Of a stretch of 64,000 bases of DNA, positions 54,108 to 62,108 are shown piece after piece. Position 1 is the stretch's first letter. Every line of letters begins with the position of its first letter. Source of the DNA: Flavobacterium sp. (GTDB lineage Bacteria > Bacteroidota > Bacteroidia > Flavobacteriales > Flavobacteriaceae); NCBI RefSeq assembly GCF_004211145.1, contig NZ_SEBS01000017.1:18045-82044 (forward strand), read 5' to 3'. Both the position numbers and the translations under genes were made by a program. The notes beneath the pieces are model-generated. The model made no database searches. It saw only the letters and a program-made list of their open reading frames with translations, and was not told the DNA's origin.

Positions 54108-55011
54108 AAAAATTGTACCTATCGTGGCTCTTTTCGGCGTCTTTTTTTTGTTCATGTGCAACAGAAAATCCGAGGCCGGTCCTGCAAACGAAACGATATT
54201 GACGGGAGAAACGTCGATGTTGGTCGATGAAACATTATCGCCAATAGTTGAAGACGTGCTCGCTGTTTTCGAAAGCCAGTATAACGCGAAAATAAACCTG
54301 ATTCCAAAATCCGAGAATGAAGCACTTCAATCATTCTTTAAAGATTCGGCCAAAGTGATCATCATGTCGCGCGATTTGAACGCCGAAGAAAAAAAGTTCT
54401 TCGATTCAAAAAAGCGTTATCCGAAATCCACAAAATTCGCCACCGACGCAATCGCACTTATCGGTTCGAAAGGAAATGACTCGATCGTCGCGCTTCAGGA
54501 TGTCGTGGATTTCATGAAAGGAAAATCGGTCAGCGGAATTAAGGGAATGGTTTTCGACAATCCGAATTCAGGTACGGTCCGCTTCATGAACGAACTCTCA
54601 GGGATTTCAGCACTGCCCGAGAAAAACGTGTATTCATTCAAGACGAATTCGGAAGTCATAAAATTCGTTTCCGAAAATCCGGGAATGATTGGCGTAGTCG
54701 GCATAAATTGGGTATTGCAACCCACTCAAGAATTAGAAAGTTATCTTAAAAAAATCAATGTTCTTAGTGTAAAAGGTCTTTCAAGTGTTAAATTTGTTTC
54801 TCCCACGCAAAACAACCTTGCTGAAGGAACTTACCCATTGGCACGTGATTTGTATATCGTCAACGCCCAAGGGTACGAAGGTCTTGGAATGGGGTTCGCC
54901 TCATTCATAGCCGGAGAGCGTGGACAGCGAATCATTCTTAAGTCAGGTTTGCTTCCGGTGCGGATTCCCTCGAGAAAAATTGTAATCAAGAAAGAAGAAA
55001 AAACACAATAG
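54100..55011 (+). CDS. PstS-like phosphate-binding lipoprotein
   Basis: 303 aa with an N-terminal signal of lipoprotein type (VALFGVFFLFMCNRKSE). Periplasmic-binding type II fold: GETSMLVDETLSPIVEDVL, IIMSRDLNAEEKKFF, FDNPNSGTVRFMNELSG, GMIGVVGINWV, with the C-terminal SFIAGERGQRIILKSGLLPV typical of PstS proteins. No transporter permease genes are near, and the ligand may not be phosphate. In Bacteroidota this gene often follows tonB. Confidence 0.85.
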   Translation: MSKKIVPIVALFGVFFLFMCNRKSEAGPANETILTGETSMLVDETLSPIVEDVLAVFESQYNAKINLIPKSENEALQSFFKDSAKVIIMSRDLNAEEKKFFDSKKRYPKSTKFATDAIALIGSKGNDSIVALQDVVDFMKGKSVSGIKGMVFDNPNSGTVRFMNELSGISALPEKNVYSFKTNSEVIKFVSENPGMIGVVGINWVLQPTQELESYLKKINVLSVKGLSSVKFVSPTQNNLAEGTYPLARDLYIVNAQGYEGLGMGFASFIAGERGQRIILKSGLLPVRIPSRKIVIKKEEKTQ

Positions 55012-55029
55012 TAACATAAAACTCTAAAA

Positions 55030-56736
55030 ATGAACAAGCCTAAAATTTTCAGTATAGCTTTTGTTGCTCTTGCATCTGTTACGGCGCTTCAGGCGCAGGA
55101 TGTCGAGCAGGCCAAGAAAGCCATCGATGCTGAACAATACGAAAAAGCCAAAACCATGTTGAAAGCCGCAGTCCAGGCGAAACCAACCGATGGACGTGCC
55201 GCTTTCCTACTTGGGAAAGTATATTTAAAACAAGACATCGAGGATTCAGCTAAAGTCGTATTCCAAAAAGGGATTACAGCCAAAGACGACGGTAATTTAA
55301 ACTACATCGGTCTTGGCCAATTGGATCTCAATGCAGGAAATACAAGCGCAGCCCAATCTAATTTCACGACGTCTTTGAAGGACATCAAGAAAAAAGACAC
55401 TGAAGAATATATCTTCATCGCGCGCGCTTATATGGATGCCGATAAACCTGATTATAAAAGCGCCTTGTCGACTTTGGAAAAAGCAAAACTCGCCAATCCA
55501 CAAGATCCGCAAGTACAACTGGCTTTGGGCGACGCATATTACGGTGAAAAAAATCAAAACGATGCGTATGTCGCATATAGGACTGCGGTACAGGCTGATC
55601 CATCATTGATCCGCGCGAAAATGCAACAAGGTGTACTTCTGAAAGGTGCTCGCGCGTTTACTGAAGCTGTAAAAGCTTACGAAACCGTTCTTGGAGCGAA
55701 TCCAAATTACGGTCCTGTGTATCGTGAAATGGCCGAAACCTATTATTTGTGGGGTAATGCCGAACCGAAAAAATACACCGAGTACATTCAAAAAGCCCTC
55801 GGTTACTACGAAAAATACATGAGCCTTACCGATTACTCGCTTGCTTCACGTATGCGTCACGCCGACTTCTTGATCCTTGCAAAAGATTACAAGGCATTGG
55901 AAGCCGAAGCGCAAAAGATGCAACAGCTTGATAAAGTGAACCCGCGTATCATGCGTTATTTGGGATATTCGGCTTACGAGAACGGAAACACCGACGTGGC
56001 GATCCAATCGCTCGATGCATTCATCAAGAACCCTGCAAACAAAGTAATCGCACGTGATTACATGTATTTAGGTTTGGCGAAATTGAAAAAGGCGTCAGGA
56101 AACGCTCCTGCTGCGACCGGTACCGAAACAGCGACAGCGGCTCCTGTGGTCGACGCGACGCTTTTCAACGCCGGTGTTGCCGACATCAAGAAATCAGTTG
56201 AGATGGAAAGTACGATGACGTATGACTTGAGCGAACTCGGTAAAAGATTCTTCGACCAGAAATTGTTCAAGGAAGCCGCAGCGATCTACGAAATCGCGGT
56301 GACGAACGAACAGTCTAAAAATTATACGCAGGATTTGTTCTATTACGGTTATGCGATCTACTACGCCAACAATACTAAAAATGGCAAGCCGAATCCTGAG
56401 CAAGTCCACAAGGCGATCGATGCTTTTGCAAAAGTATATGGATCTTCACCGACAACACAGGATGCTTACTTGTTCAAAGCCCGCGCACACAGTTTGCTTG
56501 ACGAGAATACTGAAATGGCAAAAAGTTATGAGGATTACATTCGCGTCGTAACTGAAAAAGGCGCTGAAGAACTAGCTAAGGAAGCCACGAAAAAGAAATT
56601 GGTCGAGGCCAACAACAACATCGGAGCGTTTTATATAGCTTCTGGCGACAAGGCAAAAGCCAAAGAATATTTCAACAAGACGTTGGCGATCCAACCTGGA
56701 GAAACCTTCGCGACCGAAGCGCTTAAACAAAAATAA
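55030..56736 (+). CDS. tetratricopeptide-repeat protein, exported
   Basis: 568 aa with signal peptide (IFSIAFVALASVTALQAQ). At least eight TPR-like helix pairs, for example AKPTDGRAAFLLGKVYLKQD, PQDPQVQLALGDAYYGEKNQ and NPRIMRYLGYSAYENGNTDV. Periplasmic scaffold; partner unknown, but position as last gene of the exb-tonB operon suggests a link to energised uptake or envelope assembly. Confidence 0.9.
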   Translation: MNKPKIFSIAFVALASVTALQAQDVEQAKKAIDAEQYEKAKTMLKAAVQAKPTDGRAAFLLGKVYLKQDIEDSAKVVFQKGITAKDDGNLNYIGLGQLDLNAGNTSAAQSNFTTSLKDIKKKDTEEYIFIARAYMDADKPDYKSALSTLEKAKLANPQDPQVQLALGDAYYGEKNQNDAYVAYRTAVQADPSLIRAKMQQGVLLKGARAFTEAVKAYETVLGANPNYGPVYREMAETYYLWGNAEPKKYTEYIQKALGYYEKYMSLTDYSLASRMRHADFLILAKDYKALEAEAQKMQQLDKVNPRIMRYLGYSAYENGNTDVAIQSLDAFIKNPANKVIARDYMYLGLAKLKKASGNAPAATGTETATAAPVVDATLFNAGVADIKKSVEMESTMTYDLSELGKRFFDQKLFKEAAAIYEIAVTNEQSKNYTQDLFYYGYAIYYANNTKNGKPNPEQVHKAIDAFAKVYGSSPTTQDAYLFKARAHSLLDENTEMAKSYEDYIRVVTEKGAEELAKEATKKKLVEANNNIGAFYIASGDKAKAKEYFNKTLAIQPGETFATEALKQK

Positions 56737-56755
56737 GCCTGAAACAATAATTGAA

Positions 56756-56783
56756 ACCGACGGGAAACTGTCGGTTTTTTTTT
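56756..56783 (+). terminator. Rho-independent terminator of the exbB-TPR operon
   Basis: ACCGACGGGAAACTGTCGGT followed by a long T run, 20 bp after the TPR gene. Confidence 0.88.
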
Positions 56784-56809
56784 GCCCCGACGCAACCAAA
56801 TGAATTGAT

Positions 56810-56817
56810 TATCTTTG
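56810..56817 (+). promoter_or_regulatory. queE promoter -7 element
   Basis: TATCTTTG, exact match, followed by a short leader to the ATG at 56833. Confidence 0.6.
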
Positions 56818-56832
56818 CACTTTATTTTAGAA

Positions 56833-57465
56833 ATGCTGACACAAGACGTACAACAACTTGTTGGGAAAGGTGAGATGCTTCCGCTCATGGAAGAATTCTA
56901 CACCATTCAGGGAGAAGGATATCACACGGGAACCGCCGCGTACTTCATTCGCGTGGGCGGATGCGACGTTGGTTGCCATTGGTGTGACGTGAAAGAAAGT
57001 TGGAATGCCGATCTGCATCCGCCGACGCATGTCGATCACATCGTAGGGAACGCGAGCAAATTCGCCGATACGGTCGTCGTGACCGGAGGCGAGCCGTTGA
57101 CCTGGGATATGTCGATGCTCACGTTGAAACTCAAGGAAAAAAATATGCGCATCCATATCGAAACATCGGGCGCTTATGAATTGTCGGGGAGTTGGGATTG
57201 GATCACGCTGTCGCCCAAGAAAACCAAACTGCCGACCCAATCGGTTTACGACGCTGCCGATGAGCTAAAATGCATCATCTTCAACAAGCACGATTTCATT
57301 TTCGCCGAAGAACAAGCGCAGAGAGTGAATCCAAACGCGATCCTGTTTTTGCAACCTGAATGGAGCAAACGCGATGAAATGACGCCGCTTATCGTCGATT
57401 ACGTAATGAACAACCCGAAATGGAGAATCTCATTGCAGACGCACAAATACCTTAACATCCCATAA
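56833..57465 (+). CDS. queE: 7-carboxy-7-deazaguanine synthase
   Basis: Radical-SAM enzyme of queuosine synthesis, 210 aa. The cluster motif is Cys-x3-Cys-x2-Cys in GGCDVGCHWCDVKESW; EEFYTIQGEGYHTG at the N-terminus and TGGEP further on are family signatures. ATG 56833 is preferred to the TTG at 56815, which lies inside the promoter. Works with queA found at 39331. Single gene with terminator. Confidence 0.94.
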   Translation: MLTQDVQQLVGKGEMLPLMEEFYTIQGEGYHTGTAAYFIRVGGCDVGCHWCDVKESWNADLHPPTHVDHIVGNASKFADTVVVTGGEPLTWDMSMLTLKLKEKNMRIHIETSGAYELSGSWDWITLSPKKTKLPTQSVYDAADELKCIIFNKHDFIFAEEQAQRVNPNAILFLQPEWSKRDEMTPLIVDYVMNNPKWRISLQTHKYLNIP

Positions 57466-57477
57466 AGCCAAAAACAC

Positions 57478-57508
57478 AATCCCGATTCGTTCGGGATTTT
57501 TTATTTTT
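57478..57508 (+). terminator. Rho-independent terminator of queE
   Basis: AATCCCGA, 5-nt loop, TCGGGATT, then TTTTATTTTT. The T-rich tail overlaps a TATTTTTA (7 of 8 to the -7 consensus, 57502-57509) that may start the next gene. Confidence 0.85.
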
Positions 57509-57515
57509 ACGGAAT

Positions 57516-58682
57516 ATGAAACAACATTTCCTTCTCGATCCGAAAATTGTCTATCTCAATCACGGTTCATTCGGTGCTTGCCCGAAGCCGATTTTCGACG
57601 ATTATCAATATTGGCAACGATTGCTGGAATTCGAACCGGTCCAATTCGTGTTCAAAAAAGGTCCCGAACAACTCAGGAAATCAAAACAAGCGCTCGCCAA
57701 ATTCCTGAATTGCGATGCCGCCGATTTCTTTTTCACGCCGAATCCGACGTTCGCGATCAACACGATCATGCACAGTCTCGATTTAAAACCCGGAGACGAA
57801 ATCCTCGCAACCGACAACGAATACGGCGCGATGGACCGAACCTGGAATTTCTACACCAGGAAAACCGGAGCGAAATACGTTCGCGCAAACATCTCATTGC
57901 CGATAGTTTCGAAAGAAAAATTGCTCGAAGAGTTCTGGAAAGGTTATTCACCCAACACGAAAGTCATTTTCCTGAACCAAATTTCAAGCGCAACCGCGTT
58001 GATTTTCCCCGCGAAGGAAATTTGCGACCGAGCCAGGGAGTTAGGTTTGATCACGATCGTGGACGGCGCTCATGTTCCGGGCCATATCGATTTGGATTTG
58101 ACCGATCTCAACGCGGATTTCTACACGGGAACGCTACACAAATGGATGTTCGCCCCGAAAGGTTGTTCATTTTTGCACGTCAACAAGAAATTTCAGGACA
58201 TGCTCGATCCGTTGGTCGTGAGTTGGGGTTACGAAAGCGATGCTCCCGGTGAAAGCCGGTTTCTGGATTACCACGAACAACAGGGAACGCGCGATATCTC
58301 GGCATTTTTGACCGCGCCCGCGGCAATTGAGTTTCTGGAAAGCATCGACTGGAGAGCAAGAGCGAAAGAATGTCGCCAATTGATCTTAGATAATTACCAA
58401 CGTTTTTGCGACCTGCTCGGCACGGAACCGATTTGCCCGATTACCGAAGAATTCCTCGCGCAAATGTGCAGTATTCCGATGCCGACGACGAACGCGGTTG
58501 AATTGAAGGAACTGCTTTTCTCGAAATACGACATAGAAATCCCGATCATGAATCTCAACGGGAATTTCTACATCCGAATTTCTACACAGATTTACGTGAC
58601 ACAGAACGATATCGATCTTTTGTACGCCGCGCTTACTGATATTATCCAAAACACCGATTTGATTCAGGCGACAAAATCCTAG
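57516..58682 (+). CDS. class V-fold PLP aminotransferase (isopenicillin-N-epimerase-like)
   Basis: 388-aa fold-type I PLP enzyme of the class V group. MKQHFLLDPKIVYLNHGSFG at the N-terminus, cofactor residues in VDGAHVPGHIDLDL, and PLP Lys209 in GTLHKWMFAPKG. Related to isopenicillin N epimerases and cysteine desulfurases; natural substrate unknown. Its stop codon TAG is the first part of a hairpin repeat (TAGCCCGGATGG). Confidence 0.88.
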   Translation: MKQHFLLDPKIVYLNHGSFGACPKPIFDDYQYWQRLLEFEPVQFVFKKGPEQLRKSKQALAKFLNCDAADFFFTPNPTFAINTIMHSLDLKPGDEILATDNEYGAMDRTWNFYTRKTGAKYVRANISLPIVSKEKLLEEFWKGYSPNTKVIFLNQISSATALIFPAKEICDRARELGLITIVDGAHVPGHIDLDLTDLNADFYTGTLHKWMFAPKGCSFLHVNKKFQDMLDPLVVSWGYESDAPGESRFLDYHEQQGTRDISAFLTAPAAIEFLESIDWRARAKECRQLILDNYQRFCDLLGTEPICPITEEFLAQMCSIPMPTTNAVELKELLFSKYDIEIPIMNLNGNFYIRISTQIYVTQNDIDLLYAALTDIIQNTDLIQATKS

Positions 58683-58812
58683 CCCGGATGGAAGCGGAAA
58701 GCCTTTCTTGTACAAAAATCGCAATTTTGCCAGCGCGCGACAGCGACCAACGGAAGCTCGCCGCGTGCCGGCAAAATAGATTTTTTACAGAAAGCTTGCA
58801 GCGAACAGCCGG
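58680..58812 (-). repeat. long-hairpin intergenic repeat, copy 4
   Basis: Minus-strand reading: CCGGCTGTTCGCTGCAAGC, TTTCTGTAAAAAATC, a stem-loop with AGCTTCCGTTGGTCGCT at the tip, GAAAGGCTTTCCGCTTCC and ATCCGGGCTA. It closely follows copy 1 at ends and tip but not in the stem. Confidence 0.75.
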
Positions 58813-58828
58813 AACATGCTTCTAAAAA

Positions 58829-59533
58829 TCAGAGGAATAATGTGGCGAGATAATCGAAATGCTCGCCTTCAACAACCAATTCGCATTGCAAACCGTTCGC
58901 GTGTGCCGCATTTTGTAACGTGTTGTAGTCGAGGTACAGCCAATCGAACGAATCTTCTTGCTCGCCTTTGTACGACAAATCGAAAGTAAGTTCGCCGTAA
59001 TAACCGCTTGCGGGAATCAGGTACGCGCCGTCGTCGTCCTGGTCGAACATATAGATGATGTCGGACGAATCGATGAAAATTTGCCCGCCCGGGTTCAATA
59101 AAGAATTAAGTTTTTGAAGGTATTTCGAAATGTTTTCGAGGCGACCGAAAATTCCCGTGCCGTTCATGAGCAGCAAAATCGTGTCGAAAGTTTCGCCTTC
59201 AAAATCCAATACGTTCCTGACTTCGACTTTTTTCACGCCACGCATTTCGCAGGCTTTTACCGCACTTGCCGAAATGTCGATCGCCGTAACGTCGAGTTTT
59301 TTCTCGTTTTGGAGATGCAACGCGTGGCTTCCGGCGCCGCAACCGACGTCGAGCACTTTTCCCGTGGCAAGCGCGAGTGCCTTCTTCTCAATCTTCGGCA
59401 TTTCCTTGTACGACCTGAAAAGCCACGCGACCGACATCTCGTCGGGATCTGAAATCGAGGTTTCGGTAATTAGATCCTGAGGGGAATTTTTGGTTTGGTA
59501 GTCGAGGATGGCGCGGCCGAAAAGGTCTTTCAT
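58829..59533 (-). CDS. class I SAM-dependent methyltransferase
   Basis: 234 aa with SAM-binding motif I VLDVGCGAGSHALHLQN and ITAIDIS-type motif II (VTAIDISASAVKACEMRG), then ILLLMNGTGIFG in the post-II region. Substrate not readable. Promoter on the minus strand: TTTG, 17 bp, TACTTTTG (59602-59609). Confidence 0.88.
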   Translation of the reverse strand: MKDLFGRAILDYQTKNSPQDLITETSISDPDEMSVAWLFRSYKEMPKIEKKALALATGKVLDVGCGAGSHALHLQNEKKLDVTAIDISASAVKACEMRGVKKVEVRNVLDFEGETFDTILLLMNGTGIFGRLENISKYLQKLNSLLNPGGQIFIDSSDIIYMFDQDDDGAYLIPASGYYGELTFDLSYKGEQEDSFDWLYLDYNTLQNAAHANGLQCELVVEGEHFDYLATLFL

Positions 59534-59601
59534 GAGTTGTTCATTTGATTTTTGTTCATTTGTTCATTTGAATTCTCGCGTTCAGCTCATCGTAATTGAA
59601 T

Positions 59602-59630
59602 CAAAAGTATTTCTTGAATTTGTATTCAAA
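59602..59630 (-). promoter_or_regulatory. promoter of the methyltransferase gene
   Basis: Minus strand TTTG, 17 bp, TACTTTTG (59602-59609, exact). Leader about 60 nt. Confidence 0.55.
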
Positions 59631-59664
59631 TGAACGAACAACAAAGAACAAATGAACAATTGAT

Positions 59665-59672
59665 TACTTTTG
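59665..59672 (+). promoter_or_regulatory. -7 element directly before the cysteine-cluster gene
   Basis: TACTTTTG, exact match, ending 4 bases before the ATG at 59677; suggests a leaderless transcript. Confidence 0.55.
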
Positions 59673-59676
59673 CCCC

Positions 59677-60171
59677 ATGGACGATTTCCTAAAACAACTT
59701 CCCGGGCTTGCCAAAGATAAGCATATCGAAAACAAGAAGTATTTCGATAAGCTCAGGAAAAAGCCGCCCAAGAATCTCGACTACGTGATGCAGGATCTTC
59801 ACGATGCCGAGTTCAGGAAAACCGACTGCCTAACGTGCGCGAATTGTTGCAAGACGACCGGACCGTTGTTCACTGACGCCGACGTCGAGCGCATTTCAAA
59901 ACATTTCCGAATGAAGCCGCAGCAATTCATTTCACAATACCTGCGCATCGATGAAGACAATGACTACGTGCTTCAAAGCGTGCCGTGCCATTTCTTGGAT
60001 TCCGAAAATTACTGCATGATTTACGACGTCCGACCAAAAGCCTGTCGCGAATTTCCGCACACCGACCGAAAGAAATTTCAGCAGATCACGAATATCACTT
60101 TGAAAAATATTCCGATTTGTCCGGCAACGTATAGGATTGTGGAGGAAATGAAGAAAAGGCTTCCGTTGTAG
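59677..60171 (+). CDS. YkgJ family cysteine-cluster protein
   Basis: 164 aa of the YkgJ/UPF0153 group, thought to bind a metal or Fe-S cluster. Cysteines in DCLTCANCCKTTGPLF (CxxCxxCC), SVPCHFLDSENYCMIYDVRP and KACREFPHTD fit the family. Cytoplasmic; function unknown. The ATG follows a promoter so closely that the mRNA may lack a leader. Confidence 0.9.
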   Translation: MDDFLKQLPGLAKDKHIENKKYFDKLRKKPPKNLDYVMQDLHDAEFRKTDCLTCANCCKTTGPLFTDADVERISKHFRMKPQQFISQYLRIDEDNDYVLQSVPCHFLDSENYCMIYDVRPKACREFPHTDRKKFQQITNITLKNIPICPATYRIVEEMKKRLPL

Positions 60172-60243
60172 CTTTAGGCTTTAAGCTATAGGCTGTAGGC
60201 TTTGTTTATCGCAGATATAAAATCCAAAAGCAATAAGCAAAAA

Positions 60244-60270
60244 TCTTCGCGCCTTCGCTTTTCGTGGCAA
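60244..60270. repeat. CTTCGTGGC dispersed repeat, variant
   Basis: TCTTCGCGCCTTCGCTTTTC then GTGGCAAG; weak variant of the repeat at 27222. Confidence 0.4.
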
Positions 60271-60320
60271 GTATTAGGTTTGTTTGCATAAGAATTCAGT
60301 TTCAATTCACGGCAAAACTT

Positions 60321-60357
60321 TGTGACTTAGCGCCTTCGTGCCTTCGTGGCAAAAAAA
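60321..60357. repeat. CTTCGTGCCTTCGTGGC dispersed repeat
   Basis: GACTTAGCGCCTTCGTGCCT then TCGTGGCAAAAAAA; same core as 27222-27253. Confidence 0.6.
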
Positions 60358-60372
60358 CATTCACGTTTTCCC

Positions 60373-60396
60373 AAAAAAAAGCCTCCATCAGGAGGC
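60373..60396 (-). terminator. Rho-independent terminator of the small helical gene
   Basis: Minus strand GCCTCC TGAT GGAGGC followed by eight T, 6 bp after the stop at 60402. Confidence 0.88.
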
Positions 60397-60401
60397 GAAT
60401 T

Positions 60402-60626
60402 CTAAACGAATAAATAATCGTCGGCTACGACCAAATGATCGGTCTTTCGTCCGCCGACCGCGTTAACGAGATAATCAATCCCGCGCCCGATGTATTCGAT
60501 GATTTTTTCTACCCATTCTTTTGCCTTGTGAAAAAGTTCGATGCCTTTGTCAATGTACGAATTGATCACTTCGATGATGCGTTGCAATTCATCCATATAG
60601 CCTAAAAGTAGTTGAGCCCTTTCCAT
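60402..60626 (-). CDS. small helical protein, unknown function
   Basis: 74 aa, predicted mostly amphipathic helix (LQRIIEVINSYIDKGIELFH, AKEWVEKIIEYIGRGIDYLV). No signal peptide or known domain. It is supported as a real gene by its own exact -7 element (minus TAATTTTG, 60655-60662) and by a strong terminator right after the stop. Amphipathic helices of this kind occur in membrane-surface proteins and in small toxins, but nothing here decides between these. Confidence 0.72.
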   Translation of the reverse strand: MERAQLLLGYMDELQRIIEVINSYIDKGIELFHKAKEWVEKIIEYIGRGIDYLVNAVGGRKTDHLVVADDYLFV

Positions 60627-60654
60627 AGTGTTGCGATTTGTGTTGTTTTCCGAC

Positions 60655-60662
60655 CAAAATTA
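60655..60662 (-). promoter_or_regulatory. -7 element of the small helical gene
   Basis: Minus strand TAATTTTG, exact match, about 29 bp before the ATG. Confidence 0.5.
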
Positions 60663-60700
60663 TCGTTTCACTAAAATAGCCATTCAGCGCTGAACATTAC

Positions 60701-62020
60701 TCAGTAAATCTCATAAACTTTTCTTATTTTTTTAAATTCCTCTATGCCTGGCTGCCAGCTCGCGCGGATCTCATCTTCTGACAGTCCGGACTCGATTTGG
60801 CTCTGCAGCTTGCGCGTTCCGGCAAGCAACGTGAAGTAAGAGATAAAGAATTTCGACTTGTCCTGGGTTTCATTGTAGGCTTTTATGAGCCATTTGAGTT
60901 CAATGCGATTCAAACGACTGATTTTCGACAAATCCTCGCCGCAGCAAATTTTACCGTTGTGAGGCGGATCTTTGGCACCTTCGTTCGGCAATGGCAGGAA
61001 TTCGTACGTCATCGTACGCAAAAACGGAGATCCGTAAATCTGGAACTGCTTTGTCGTGCCGCGCCCGATGCTGACGTTCGTGCCCTCGAAAAAGCAAAGG
61101 CTCGGATAAAGGTTGATCGCTTGGTCGTTGGGCAAGTTGGGCGACGGTTTCACGGGCAAGCTATACGGCATCGTGCGTCGGTAATTCTCGCAAGGCACGA
61201 TTTTGACATCGCATTGGATGCTGTCTTTGAGCCACTTTTCCCCGTTGATCATGAGCGCGTATTCTCCGATGGTCATGCCGTGAAGCACGGGAATCGGATG
61301 CATGCCCACGAAACTCTTGTGTTCAGGTTCCAACGTCGGGCCGTCGACCGTGTAGCCGTTGGGGTTCGGTCGGTCAAGGATAATCAATTCGATCTTGTTC
61401 TCGGCGCAGGCTTCCATCACGTAATGAAGCGTCGATATATAGGTATAAAATCGCGTGCCGACATCTTGCAGATCGAAAAGCATCACGTCGATTCCTTGTA
61501 GTTGTTCGGCCGACGGCTTTTTGTTGTTGCCGTAAATCGAGATGATCGGAATTCCGGTTTTCACGTCTTTTCCGTCGACGATGTCTTCGCCTGCATCGGC
61601 CGTTCCTCGGAAACCGTGTTCGGGCGCATAAATCTTGTCGAGGTTGACCTTCGTTTTGCGTTTCAGGTAATCGACGATGTGCATCGTTTTGGTAACCGTG
61701 GCTTCCCGATGCGTGAGTTCGAGCGAGTCTGGCAGCGAGAAGATCGAATCGTATGAGATCAATCCCGTTTGGTTGGTCACGATTCCGACTCTTCGGTCGG
61801 CAATGATGTCCAGGTAACTCGAAGTATTGTCGGCGCCCGTCATGAACTTCAACGGCCTGATCTTGCTCTTGATGGTTTTTTTCTCAGGCGCTGAAAATGC
61901 AACGACCTTTGCCTGGGGCGTTTTACACGAAACCGCGATTGCCAGTAAAATTCCGACCAGTGAAAGTCGTTTTGAAAAAAGCAATGGTGTCCGCAATGAT
62001 GCCGGGAGTGAATGAAGCAT
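60701..62020 (-). CDS. DUF1343 lipoprotein, NamZ-like exo-beta-N-acetylmuramidase
   Basis: 439 aa. Start at 62020 gives a lipoprotein signal (LSVGILLAIAVSC-type; here RLSLVGILLAIAVSCKTP with Cys lipidated). DUF1343 motifs: VGIVTNQTGL near residue 80, IYAPEHGFRG, VMLFDLQDVGTRFYTYISTL, LDRPNPNG, and FFEGTNVSIGRGTTKQFQIY. NamZ of Bacillus subtilis, in this family, releases MurNAc from peptidoglycan fragments; cell-wall recycling is likely here. The open frame to 62308 runs into the divergent gene and is not used. Confidence 0.9.
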   Translation of the reverse strand: MLHSLPASLRTPLLFSKRLSLVGILLAIAVSCKTPQAKVVAFSAPEKKTIKSKIRPLKFMTGADNTSSYLDIIADRRVGIVTNQTGLISYDSIFSLPDSLELTHREATVTKTMHIVDYLKRKTKVNLDKIYAPEHGFRGTADAGEDIVDGKDVKTGIPIISIYGNNKKPSAEQLQGIDVMLFDLQDVGTRFYTYISTLHYVMEACAENKIELIILDRPNPNGYTVDGPTLEPEHKSFVGMHPIPVLHGMTIGEYALMINGEKWLKDSIQCDVKIVPCENYRRTMPYSLPVKPSPNLPNDQAINLYPSLCFFEGTNVSIGRGTTKQFQIYGSPFLRTMTYEFLPLPNEGAKDPPHNGKICCGEDLSKISRLNRIELKWLIKAYNETQDKSKFFISYFTLLAGTRKLQSQIESGLSEDEIRASWQPGIEEFKKIRKVYEIY

Positions 62021-62073
62021 TATAAATTCGTGTGATAAATTGGTTTGTAGGCCTGAAATCGTATTGAAAACTG

Positions 62074-62081
62074 TATTTTTG
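62074..62081 (+). promoter_or_regulatory. promoter -7 element of the permease gene
   Basis: TATTTTTG, exact match, about 28 bp before the TTG start at 62109. It lies inside the longer open frame (from 62040) and so excludes that start. Confidence 0.55.
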
Positions 62082-62108
62082 GAATCCGCAACCCAGACTA
62101 AAACGACT

